Below are positions 45,561-55,684 of a stretch of 64,000 bases of DNA, one piece after another. How positions within the stretch are numbered: the first letter of the stretch is position 1; every line of letters starts with the position of its first letter. The translations under genes were made by a program, and so were the position numbers. The DNA is from Nectonema munidae (lineage: Eukaryota; Nematomorpha; Nectonematoida; Nectonematidae): positions 145,917 to 209,916 of the forward strand of contig JAUIRK010000183.1 of assembly GCA_030549495.1 (NCBI GenBank), written 5' to 3'. The notes under the pieces are model-generated. The model saw only the letters and a list, made by a program, of their open reading frames with translations, had not been told where the DNA came from and ran no database searches.

Positions 45561-46672
45561 AATTTTAAAATTTATTTTAGAAGAATTTGTGTCTAAAACT
45601 CAACCGTAAAAAAATTAAAGTTTTATGGAAATTGGAAAGTCTACTCGCAAGCAAACAAATCAATGATATAAAAAAGATGTAAAATTGTAAAAATTCAAAA
45701 TTATTGGTAGAGCGAAAGGCTTTTTACTTGCCTCGAAATCACATCTGAGACAGGGCGTCGCCCCCTCCCGGATGTGCGCTTCTGATGTATATAATAACTA
45801 TATCTATAAAGAGAACAAAAAAAAATTAAATTTAAAAAATTTTTACCCTTTTGAAAATATAATTTTAAAAAACAAAGAGCATCAATATTCTAACAGGATA
45901 AACTGTTCCTTAACTTAGTAATAAACTTAGAGAAGAGTCTTTCAGCTTCCAAACTTGATGTTTAATTGTGCACAGAGCTAGAGGTACAATGATTCCGATT
46001 GATTTTCAAGTTTTTTTGTGATTTAAAAAGTTCGATCTCGCTTTCTATATGTGGAATTTTTTTGCTTGTAGAACATGCATCATCTTTTCCATTTCTTCCA
46101 AATATTCGTTATAACAGTCTTCATTGGGCTTTATTTTTTGCCTCACTTCCTTGTTAACATCCCTCAGTTGTAATTCATGTTCATCAGTTTCCTGTAGTAG
46201 GTGGAAATAATCTTTGAAAAATACCTGATGCCGTTGTTTGATATCAGCATCAGCATCTTCGCTTAAACTTTGTTCAGGATTATGGAGATATATTAATAAA
46301 GAAATAATTTTATCATTTTTTCTTTTAAAATATCTTTTCATTAGTGCTTCATCCAACTCTATTGATAATGTATTTTTGCAGGATTTAAGTTTTCTTGAAA
46401 GAAAATTTATAGATATATCACATTTTAACAGACTACTGTCGATCGAGCATGGATTATTTAGTACAATCTACAATGGCGTAAGTGTGTGTCTACAATGTCT
46501 TTTGCCACTTGCCATTCTTCTTCATTTACTAATAAATTTTCGGCACCATGAATTTTCATTAGAGCATAGCAAATACATGCTTTCAACATTATTATCCTTT
46601 TTAGCATTGCAACCATACTGTTCCATCTGGTTTTGCTATCTAGCACCAAAGTAAAATTTTTGCCTAACTCTT
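45545..46672 (-). mobile_element. Inverted partner of the 29378-30525 composite
   Basis: Reverse-complement match over about 1.13 kb spanning the hAT 3' half, a CAGAAGCGCACATCCGGGAGG terminus (read on the minus strand) and flanking sequence next to Merlin. It contains the same disabling stop as the partner. Confidence 0.88.
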
Positions 46673-47659
46673 GCTTCACTATATCTTGTAACATATCGTT
46701 TTTGACTGGTGACTTTCTAAAGAGTTTACAAATTTTTCTTTTTTTTCAATTACATTCGAAATAGTCTTCGCGTATCTTTGGAATCGATAGAGAACAATCA
46801 GTTTCACATGATATCTCGCTATAATTTGATGAAACCTCTACATCTTCATAAAATCATATTCTATATCATCATCAGAAGATGAATCTTGGTTATGAACTCT
46901 TTTCACACTGTATAAAACATCTTTAACTGCTAAGTAAATTGTATGCGCTACACAAAGATGTTAACTTGGTGGAATTTCTTTTCCAAATTTGACAATTAGT
47001 GATGTCACATCAGTGGTACATCCTACAATATCTCTTTTAAAAATAATTCCAAATTCTGCCAGCCTGTCTTCAACCATTTTAACTGTTTTTTCACTGTTAA
47101 GAGAACCCATTTACAAGAGACATCCCAAGCGACCAAAAGTCTTCATTTCCATATAAATTAATGCTCATGTAACGTTTATTTTGTTGTGACGTGAATTCAT
47201 CAAGAGTAAGAGAACAACTTTTTTTGTCTTTCACTTCCTCTTTCAAGTATTGCTTCACTTTATCTTTTTGTTTAAAATAAAAATTCATTCTCCTTTTTCT
47301 TACAGTTTTGTGAGTAGGAGGTGGAGCTTTGTCCTACTTTTCTCTACGTAAACTTTCTTGAATAAAGAGGCAAGTTGCAATGGATGTAAAAGACAGCCCA
47401 TAATAACAGGCCATTTCAGAAATTTCCTCTTCAATTGATTTCTTTGCCAAAAATTGCTCTATAATTTTGATTTTCTTAGCAAAAAGAAGTTCCATTATTC
47501 AGTATATTGTGAACATTTTTCAAATTGTAAGTAAGGGTTGATTGTGTAGAACTTCCAGCGGATTAAAAATCTTCTTGCATTTCACACGCTCTGCTTGATC
47601 TTTCTCTTTTTTTTTACAAAATGCTCCCACACGATAGATCTTTTTGTAGTTGAAGCCAT
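45850..47659 (-). pseudogene. hAT transposase, BED finger to C-terminal domain, decayed
   Basis: Starts at an ATG at 47659 with a BED-type N-terminus (KRSIVWEHFV, AERVKCKK, then SSTQSTLTYNLKNVH in another frame). Next come SCSLTLDEFTSQQNKRYMSI (47.2 kb), the catalytic-region neighbourhood, LVLDSKTRWNSMVAMLKRI (46.63 kb), an acidic helix (NPEQSLSEDADADI) and a broken hATC domain near 45.95 kb. hAT transposases excise and insert with 8-bp duplications. At least four stops or frameshifts are visible, including a TAA after HCRLY. The most complete hAT gene in the window. Confidence 0.83.
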
Positions 47660-47763
47660 ATAATTAAACAAATTAAAGTTCAAAATTTATTTGGAAGAGC
47701 AAACGAATAAAATAGAAATTATGAGTTTATACGAAAAACTATATGACAATTGATTCCCTAATG

Positions 47764-48453
47764 CAGGGGTCGGCAACCAACGGCATGCGTGCCAAGCGTG
47801 GCACGCGAAGCAATTTTCAGTGGCACGCAAAAATTCTAAGGTTTACAATTAAAAATTTTCATTTACACATAAAGTAAAATAAATTTTTAAACAGTTTTTA
47901 TAATAGATCTTAAAGGCAATCAAATGTGCTTTTAACTATGCGCAGCGCACCCATTTTTATTTAGTATTGTGCCGATATTGAAGAGTTGGCTAAAGTTATT
48001 AAAGAGTAATTACTTATATAATTTTTTTATTGCTAATTATAATTTTACTTATTATTGTATATTTATGTAAATGTGTACATAAAAATTAAATAAATTTTAA
48101 AACAATTATGTTAATTTTGGTTTGGATAAATATACATACATAAACATTTCAACCAATCATATAGTTTTTATGAAATAAAACTGCAATTTCAAAGTTAAAT
48201 TTTTTGAACTTTTATGTAGAATTTTTGAAATGTGGCTTTCAATATGTATGTAAAATATTTTTTGAAAATTTTTATTTTAAGTATATTTTTTAAGCATTTT
48301 ACGATTTACATATTTAAATATATAATAAGGCTGGCAAGTTTGGCGAGTTGTCTCCCCGGAGGTCTTGCCAGACCTCTGATATGAGGTTGGCACTCGAGAT
48401 GGTTTGAGAAGTGTTAAGTTGGCACGCCGTTAGCATAAGGTTGCCATCCCCTG
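47764..48453. mobile_element. hAT MITE with perfect 8-bp target duplication
   Basis: Ends CAGGGGTCGGCAACCAACGG and (inverse) CAGGGGATGGCAACCTTATG. CCCTAATG is repeated exactly at 47756-47763 and 48454-48461. Internal GGCACGC blocks mirror each other near both ends. 690 bp, non-coding. Confidence 0.93.
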
Positions 48454-48535
48454 CCCTAATGTATGTGTGATTGTGTTTCTGTTCATTTATTTTGGTTGAT
48501 TGAAATGCTTTTTAATTAAATTAATTAAGTTGTTT

Positions 48536-48830
48536 TGTGACGTTCGCACCCATCCTTTCGGATATCGTGGCCCGCCCGGAATGCTGAGTCCAAGTCTAAC
48601 TGGACTTTCCATCCCACTAAACACCAATCGGCCCTTGTTATAAAAGAATAGCTCTATTATATATAGTATTTTACAAGAATTTATGTGACAATATATAAAT
48701 ACAACTGAGAGAACGATACAATCCTAACGCGAACGCTCCCAATTTGGGAAACAAACTTATTGTCTAGTGATAGCTTGATTACTAACCACGTAGAATCGCG
48801 TCGCTAGAGCACTACCAAAATGCTTTTGTA
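48536..48830. other. GC-richer segment, possible solo LTR
   Basis: Begins TGTGACGTTCGCACCC, a start seen in some LTRs, and contains TATATAAATACAACTGAG (about 48690), which is TATA-plus-initiator-like. The composition differs from the flanks. No second copy in the window, so the call is weak. Confidence 0.3.
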
Positions 48831-48832
48831 AT

Positions 48833-49123
48833 GCTAGGATTGAAATTTTTAAAAACTTTGAAGAAAACTTTACTCCGTACAATAATTTGTTGAAAATTAT
48901 TCAGTTTGTGTTGAGTTGTCCTGGTACAAATGCTTCTGTTGAAAGACTGTTTTCTATTATGAATGATTTTTGGACTTGTGAAAAATCTAGACTTAGTATT
49001 GAAACTCTATCTGCAGCAATTATGATTAAATTTAACATGAAGAATGTTTCTTGTCAAGATGTTTCTGAATTCATTTCAGAAAATACTTTTATTGTCAAAA
49101 AAATTCTTAGTTTTGATAAATAA
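48833..49123 (+). pseudogene. hAT C-terminal dimerisation domain remnant
   Basis: Open frame reading IEIFKNFEENFTPYNNLLKI, then LSCPGTNASVERLFSIMNDF and EKSRLSIETLSAAIMIKFNM, the classic hATC pattern (P-x-TNA-x-VER-x-FS and a helix ending in KFN). No other transposase part is attached. A hAT-like terminus GTTGGTCACCCTAG lies downstream at 49501-49514. Confidence 0.82.
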
Positions 49124-49440
49124 ATTTAACAGGTGAATAAAAAATTTTTTTAGATGACAAAATATACATCCATAAGTATGATAGGTTTTTTTCATAAAAA
49201 CGGTCATTAACCACTAACAATAATTTTTTCCTTTTGTATATCCGATCCAGTTTGATTATGAGATAAATATTCGTTCAATAAATAAATTTAACAGATGAAT
49301 AAAATAATTTTTTAGATTGACAAAATATACATCTATGAGTATGATAGGTTTTTTTATTAAAACGGTCATTAACCATTGACGATAACTTTTTTCGGTGTGG
49401 TGTAAATCCGATACAGATTGCTTATGAGGACGAAAAAAGT
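49119..49440 (+). repeat. 160-bp direct duplication after the hATC remnant
   Basis: Two units (about 49119-49262 and about 49279-49435) share AATAAATTTAACAG.TGAATAA, GACAAAATATACATC, GTATGATAGGTTTTTTT and AACGGTCATTAACCA. They probably arose inside the 3' region of the element. Confidence 0.8.
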
Positions 49441-49513
49441 AATGTGTAAATTTAGTGAGCAAGTTTAAAATTTTTTTGTCCTCCTTTAAAAATTTCAAAA
49501 GTTGGTCACCCTA

Positions 49514-49929
49514 GTAATGCATGTGTAAAAATTATACAAAGTAGAATTAACATATCTTCAACTACATATGTTTTATATTCGATAGTCAATAATTTATCAC
49601 CCTAAGCATTTCTGTTAAATGCCATAAATCATTTATCCCTCCTATTTTATTATATAAGCTATTGCGTACTAGTTTTTGTCAGTATATTTTATACACAAAA
49701 TTTAATCGATAAATCTGCTTATTATACATCATATGTTATACATAATTTCTTAACTCATAACTAGGGTTTGCTCCCGGTTCTAAAAATTTGGAAACCGTCT
49801 TGGAACCGAAAAGTATTCCTGGTTCCGAGAATAACTTAGTTGTAATTGATTTATTTCACTATGCAATTCTTTGCATAAAACTTTACTGCACTTCATTCAT
49901 ATAAAATCTTTTTTTCATTGTCATCTTCT
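49514..49929. other. Non-coding, AT-rich
   Basis: I see nothing recognisable. Confidence 0.5.
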
Positions 49930-49939
49930 CATTTTAATG

Positions 49940-50034
49940 GTAAAAGGAGAAAAGTGTGCAAACGAGAAAGAGTTTCTTTTTCTTTTTTTTCTCCGCTGCA
50001 CACTTTTGTCGTTTGCACGCTTTTCCCCTAGAAC
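49940..50034. mobile_element. 95-bp MITE with 10-bp target duplication (Mutator-like)
   Basis: Ends GTAAAAGGAGAAAAGTGTGC and (inverse) GTTCTAGGGGAAAAGCGTGC, both continuing AAACGA. CATTTTAATG is repeated at 49930-49939 and 50035-50044. A 9-10-bp duplication suggests the Mutator superfamily. Confidence 0.78.
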
Positions 50035-50083
50035 CATTTTAATGATAATAATGATATAGAAAGAAAAAGTTTTAGAGTTACGG

Positions 50084-50398
50084 CAGGGGCGCACATCCTC
50101 AAAATTATTGGGGGCGAATTTTTTCTTTTCCAATTTTCAAAATTACTGGTCTGGAAATACCACGGGAGACCAAATTTTCAAGCAATCCTTTAAAATAGAG
50201 TGTATTCAGTGCATACCTAAAGTCCAAAATTTATAAAACTACTTTATATTTTTTTTTACAAAATTGATGAAATTTAAAAACTATACTTCCAGCAAAAATA
50301 TTTTAATTACATAACGCATATACACTAGTTTAAAAAAAAATCAAAATGCCGGACGGGCGAATTGGCTTTTCGCCCCCACCTACGGATGTGCGCCCCTG
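50084..50398. mobile_element. hAT-type MITE, reference copy (partner 1940-2233)
   Basis: 315 bp with exact 15-bp inverted ends CAGGGGCGCACATCC, then GGGGGCGAA blocks on both sides. No clear target duplication. A similar terminus lies beside the hAT composites at 30274 and 45775. Confidence 0.85.
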
Positions 50399-51237
50399 AT
50401 GTAAATTAACATTGATATAAGATATAAGTTGTTTGCTTAGAATAGTGGACACTTGAAAATAAGCTTGGAACTAGAGATGCACCGATAAGAAATTTAGTCG
50501 AATACCGCGGTCGGTAATTATTATTATTAATTGGTAAATTATTTATTTTTGCAAGTTGGAACCTCGTGGGTTAGGGTTTAGCATAAATATCTTTAAAATT
50601 TTTGCTTAGAAAATTTTTTTAATTTTAGAATTATTTTAATTAGTTTTTTGGAAATTTGTTTTTAGAATTTTTTAATAGACTAATTCGTAACTTTTTTAAA
50701 TTTTACTTTTTTTGTTTGATTCTTTTTCTTCAAATTTCATAAAATTTTTGGCTTATGTTTTTTAAATATTAAATTTTTTAATTTAATATTTTGTTTTTAG
50801 GCCATCTAAAATTTTATTTTATATTTGTACATTTTACTTAATTTTTTCTCAACAAACAATTTCAAACAAATTAATTAAATTAATTGGTTTTTTCACATCT
50901 TTAAAAGAAACTGTTGATGTCATCGTCTTAAAAAATAATATAAAAAAATAATGTTGAGCTAAAAAAATGTAATGTGATGTCTTTTAATTTCTTAATTAAA
51001 CATAACATTCTTGACGTAATCCCGCACAATATAAGAAATTTAAAGATAGAGCATAATTATTTGCTATATCAAAAATTCCAAAAGTAGGACTTAAAAAATA
51101 TGTTGAAAATTTTAATGGTATTTGGCTTAAATGGAAAAAAGCTTCCAATACAAAAAGATCTCTTATTTTATATTAAATTTAAGGAAGAATTAAAAATCTT
51201 ATCAAAAACTGTTTCAAAATGTCAAGGGATTGATAAA
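50399..51237. other. Non-coding, very AT-rich
   Basis: Long T- and A-rich tracts; I see nothing recognisable. Confidence 0.5.
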
Positions 51238-51400
51238 AGAAGAAGAAGAAGAAGAACTTTATTCAAAACATTTACAGGATCATTAATAAAAAGAAAATAC
51301 ATATTTTTGTATAGATCAAGATTAGTAAATTTAGAGATAAAAATTTCATAATGAGGTTAGCTTCCAAAGGTTTATATAAAACGCTTTAGGAATGTTTAAC
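51238..51400 (-). repeat. 3' end of the (TTC)n-tailed retroelement, second copy
   Basis: On the minus strand: AAAGCGTTTTATATAAACC followed by TTTGGAAGCTAAC, ending in (CTT)n at about 51238-51255. Same family as the end of 43381-43682. The 83-codon frame here is the antisense of the repeat. Confidence 0.65.
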
Positions 51401-51827
51401 ACAATTAATAAAAAAAAAATTAAAAAAAACATCAATAAAAATGGATCACAAAAATTTACAAGAAAAACAGTCTTTCTTAGAGCAGACAATTCTCTCTGGA
51501 TAGGCAGAGATTACTTTCTCTTTGAAGAGTTTTTTGAATTTTTTAACTGATGAACAGCTTTCTCCAATTGTATGACGATAGACTTCATAAAATACAGGCA
51601 CTTTATACATCACCGATTGATTGGAGAGTTGAAGTCGTTGGTAAGAAGCTTTGACTAACTTTGAAGGTGTTCGAAAAGAATAATCTAACCTTTCATTTTA
51701 CTTAATTATGCCTTGAAAAAGATTATGCGAGGTTTGATCTAGAGTCTAGACAAAAACTAAAAAATTTTACAGTATAACTTAAGTTTTTTGAAAACTAATT
51801 TGACGTATCCACTACAGCATACTCAAT
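51401..51827. other. Non-coding, AT-rich
   Basis: I see nothing recognisable before the SINE at 51828. Confidence 0.5.
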
Positions 51828-51971
51828 GGGTGACATGGCAGGTTGGTTGAGATGATGGACTCAGCACGGAAGCCTGGTTCGATTCCTCATTTATACCAAG
51901 TTGTTCATAGTTTGACATAAGCGGTACATCAGTGCCTTGTCAATGAAAACACACCCACGGTACCTTTACCT
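51828..51971 (+). repeat. tRNA-derived SINE, copy 8, diverged
   Basis: GGGTGACATGGCAGGTTGG head, B-box GGTTCGATTCC, GACATAAGCGG.ACATCAGTGCC and GGTACCTTTACCTTACC tail. More diverged than the other copies, perhaps an older subfamily. Confidence 0.83.
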
Positions 51972-53065
51972 TACCTTTTACTCAAAATTGAAAAATTAGC
52001 TACATAATTAACATAAGAGAGAAGGAGACAAAATAAACTAATAAAGCAATTTTCACTATTTAAAAGGAAACTTACTGTTCTCAGAATAATTTCAAAATAA
52101 TAGGGGGCATAAAAAATTGGATAGTTTATCGACACTTTATTTGATATTTTCAAGTTTTTATAAGCAGCAAAAGCCTACGTTGAAGTAGCTAACCCTTATG
52201 GCTTATAGGGTGATTTTGTAACGCTTGAATTTTTTACATTTTGTAAGGAATCATAGTATACAAAAAAACGGTAGTTTAATAACTTTTCATAAAATTATTT
52301 AAGTGTAAGAACACAAAATCATTAAAAAAACCATTTAAAATAACATAAATGATAAAAATCATAGTATACGAGAACAAATCATGTCATTTTTTGACTATTT
52401 CTGTCTACAAATAAAATTCTGACAGCTGTCATAAATATTACAAGTACATCTTTAACAACTGAAATATTTTGTTTTGATATTATATTTTTATTATAATAAT
52501 CAACAAATTTTCTTAAAAAAATGATACATATAAATGTACAGTGTTAGATACAAAATTTAAAAATGGAACATTATAAAAAATATCTCTGCTCAAATATAAA
52601 AATAGAGTCTAAACAATAATACAAATAGAGATATAAACACGGTCTTATGTCGGTTATCAAATGTTATATCAAAATTATTTATTGACACACTCCCCTAAAA
52701 CCTATTTAACAAAATTCACTAAGATGTTGCATATAGAGATACACATTCAATGTAGTTTTGTTTAAATCATTCCCATAAAAGTTCCACTTGAAAAGGAATC
52801 GGACCAATGACGAGCCAATTTCGCTTCGTGTGTACGCTGTACAATAGAGAACTGCTTGTGGCGGACAAGCATGAGCAGGCATTGTGGCAAAATAAAAAAA
52901 TTATGAGGTAAGGACGGTGCGTGTAGAAGTATTTTGTTTTGCGGATGTGCTTTCTATTTCTCACCAATCAAATGAGAGTATTAAAAAGATGGAGGGATGA
53001 ATCAGCAAACTTTATAAGCAGTATTTATTATTATATAGTCATTAATTATACCTGTTATGCCCAAT
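51972..53065. other. Non-coding, AT-rich
   Basis: A GC-richer patch at 52790-52930 has no supported ORF. The frame at 52767-52967 matches nothing. Confidence 0.5.
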
Positions 53066-53182
53066 TTGAGCCAAATAGACACAGGTATGGGAAGAAGAAT
53101 CTTTTGCTGTATCAGTTGTTTTTGAATGAAATTCATGGCCTTCTACAATTAATCTCTAGTGTTGTGTTGGTTACTGTGTGAG

Positions 53183-53390
53183 CAGTGGCGTATTCAAGAC
53201 GGGGTCTCTGGTGCCCCCATTTTCTTAAGAATTTAAAGCTAATATAAATCTATCTCCATTAGTGAAGTGATGAATTTTTTTAATAAAATTTTTAGTTGAC
53301 TTTTTAATTTCTGAGAAATTAGAAATTCTTATTTTTGAAAAAATGTTTATCTTTGTGCCACCCCGTTTTTAATTTTCGGCTGCGACACTC
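53183..53390. mobile_element. hAT MITE in unit B
   Basis: Starts CAGTGGCGTATTCAAGACGG and ends GGCTGCGACACTC, same position as 39865-40072. The inserted site lost its exact target duplication (GTGTGTGAG / GTAGAATA). Confidence 0.72.
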
Positions 53391-53875
53391 GTAGAATATA
53401 AATTTAGATTATAATTTGCTTTTTTCTTTATTTTAAATTTGCTGAATATATCTATCAACTAAAAAGCTTCATTTATACAGTTTTTGTATCAATGCCTCAT
53501 ACATCATTCCATTTGTTTTGAAATCGAAGGTTAAAAAAGTTTTCACTATTGAAGAATGTAATTTTGAAGTGTAATTGCTTAATAAATATTTACCTTGTGA
53601 AGAGACATTTAAAAAGTATAGCAAGTTTTGGTAGAATTGATTATAAAAAACTAGCAGATCCCGTGGTCGTTTCGAGCGAAGCGAATTTGAATTAGCAACT
53701 CAATATACACATTACCCAGAATACTATGTTTCGAGCGTAGGATTCTGAAAAAAAAACTAGCTAGAAAAAACAAAATTTTGGCTCTAATGTATACTACAGT
53801 CTACACCTTATCAATCATATGCGATAAACGTATTATATACTGGCGGTCCAGTGGTCATTCATCATAGCAATAATA

Positions 53876-53990
53876 CATGATACCCTCTTTATCATACCAA
53901 TAATACATCATACCTCACTTGTATGCTTTCTGTGTATATGAAAGAAACACATCATACCTGGTTCGTATACTTTCTGTGTATATAAGAAAA
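53876..53990 (+). repeat. Upstream 45-bp tandem repeat, unit B
   Basis: ACATCATACCTCACTTGTATG and ACATCATACCTGGTTCGTATA units with CTTTCTGTGTATAT, as in 41057-41180. Confidence 0.78.
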
Positions 53991-54009
53991 AATAGCATCA
54001 TAACAGCAT

Positions 54010-54017
54010 TATATAGG
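54010..54017 (+). promoter_or_regulatory. Possible TATA box of paralogue B
   Basis: TATATAGG lies about 170 bp before the ATG, in a block conserved between paralogues (TTATATTGG at 41197-41205 in unit A). In AT-rich DNA this is suggestive only. Confidence 0.3.
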
Positions 54018-54185
54018 CTCATTTTGGTTGATTGATTTTAAAAGCAACCAATAAAATTAGAGTATTTTGTGTGTTTACTCATATGAATCAAGATATAATT
54101 GGTTGACTGAATGAAGTATATTAACGAGTAGACATATTTTAGTATTTCATTTTTCACATTACCCACTTAAATCTATGACACAAAA

Positions 54186-55274
54186 ATGAAAAACTTAACA
54201 ATTTTTCTATTTCTAAGCTTCGTTATCTGCTCAACACAAAGAAAACATGAAGAAAAGCAAAAATTAGCAAGGTTAATATCAGACAATATCAGATACGCAC
54301 TAATGAATAAAATCAAAAGATCAAACCATTTATATTATATTTATCTTTGTATGTCAAATATCATATTATGCATCCAATTAATGCTAGGCATGTTTTCAGA
54401 ACGCTTATTTTTTATGAAGCCAACCCAAACTGATGGAAAGAATGATGGCGAAAAAAGTAATTTTCGCTCTAAAGAAATCAAACATTTTAGAAATTATGAA
54501 GGGGAAGTTATTGATGAATCAGAAGTTCAACCATCTTTCATTAAAAAATTGAAAAACATTTGGGAAAACGAGAAGACAAATTTTTGGAAAAAATTGGCAC
54601 AATTAATTAAATATCGTAATTTGCCTTTAGACGTGGTCATAGCGATAATTTTCTGTATAGAGGAGTTTATAATGATGATGTTGAATTTGCTAAAAAAGGA
54701 TCACGCAAAAAAAATTAAGAAGATCGACTTCAAAACCAACTCAGACACAGCAAATGAAATGGAAAAGAAAAGTGGGCTTAAGAAATTATCTCGTACACAA
54801 AGTTTAGGTGTGCTTGCTGATTCCAAAGAAAGTAAGAATGAAGAAAGAGTCATGAAGTTGCAGCGAAGCCACCGTTTTGGAGAAGTTAAAAATATGTGGA
54901 GCTGTAGATGTAATTTGAGGAATTTCGCTATACCCAATGAAAATATAGAGAGAATGACTAAGGTTTATAAAAAGAGTAAGACAATAAGGGACGAAGAAAG
55001 TCTCTTTTCATCCATAATAACGCTGGAAGAGATTTTAGAAGCGCAAAAACATGCCTACATCTCTCAATTTTTGAATATTCCAAAATCTGAGCCAAAAAAA
55101 TTAACCATTTCGGAACGACTACTAAAACTTAAGGAACGCATCAAAAATATTGGAAAAAAAAACACTAATGCCAAAAATAGAAAAAAGGATAAAACTACTT
55201 CAACTTCAAATGGTCCAAGACAGTCTTATAGAAAAAGGTTTAAAAGGATATTTCAAGTGTTCAAAAAAAAATAG
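54186..55274 (+). CDS. Unrecognised secretory/membrane protein, paralogue B
   Basis: 362 residues, intact, single exon. The layout equals paralogue A: signal peptide (NLTIFLFLSFVICSTQ), charged helix (HEEKQKLARLISDNIRYA), hydrophobic segment at 46-70 (YYIYLCMSNIILCIQLML), spacer longer by two residues plus one elsewhere, second hydrophobic stretch (VVIAIIFCIEEFIMMMLNLL) and the basic tail. About 30% of residues differ from A before LLKKDHAKK, but only about 7% after it. The second serine motif is KLQRSHRFGEV: the phospho-acceptor Ser of A is Arg. 5' and 3' flanks are duplicated too, so it may be expressed in the same way. Likely acts in the secretory pathway or membrane. Function unknown. Confidence 0.8.
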   Translation: MKNLTIFLFLSFVICSTQRKHEEKQKLARLISDNIRYALMNKIKRSNHLYYIYLCMSNIILCIQLMLGMFSERLFFMKPTQTDGKNDGEKSNFRSKEIKHFRNYEGEVIDESEVQPSFIKKLKNIWENEKTNFWKKLAQLIKYRNLPLDVVIAIIFCIEEFIMMMLNLLKKDHAKKIKKIDFKTNSDTANEMEKKSGLKKLSRTQSLGVLADSKESKNEERVMKLQRSHRFGEVKNMWSCRCNLRNFAIPNENIERMTKVYKKSKTIRDEESLFSSIITLEEILEAQKHAYISQFLNIPKSEPKKLTISERLLKLKERIKNIGKKNTNAKNRKKDKTTSTSNGPRQSYRKRFKRIFQVFKKK

Positions 55275-55559
55275 ATCTATTTTTTAATGTGGTAAGGCAA
55301 TTTCGACACCTTCTTAAATTTGTTCAAACTGGTAATTAAAAAGTCATTTTAATTGTTAATTGTTTAATTGTGATTTTAATTGTTATTTTAATTTATTTTA
55401 ATTGCTTATTTTATATTAGTTTGCTACTCAGTTTAGCTTGCTTCTAATCTTTCTTTATTGTCAAAACCACTCTACGAAGAAATTCATTTTTGACATAATA
55501 CGTGTTAGCTATATTTGTTTGTCAAGATTTAAATCACTTTAATACCATTTGTTTCTTAA

Positions 55560-55684
55560 CCCTTTCGTGACCAGAAAAATTAGAAGATATTTATTAAAAA
55601 GCAGAAGATTCATATACAAAACTATTTGAAAAAGCAGACGAAGGTAAAATTTGTATCATATATGTTACACTGGTCACGAAAGGG
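55560..55684. mobile_element. piggyBac-type MITE, copy 3
   Basis: 125 bp, TTAA at 55556-55559 and 55685-55688, ends CCCTTTCGTGACCAG and (inverse) CTGGTCACGAAAGGG exact over 15 bp. Keeps GCAGAAGA and GCAGACGA motifs. Unit A lacks it, so it inserted after the duplication. Confidence 0.9.
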
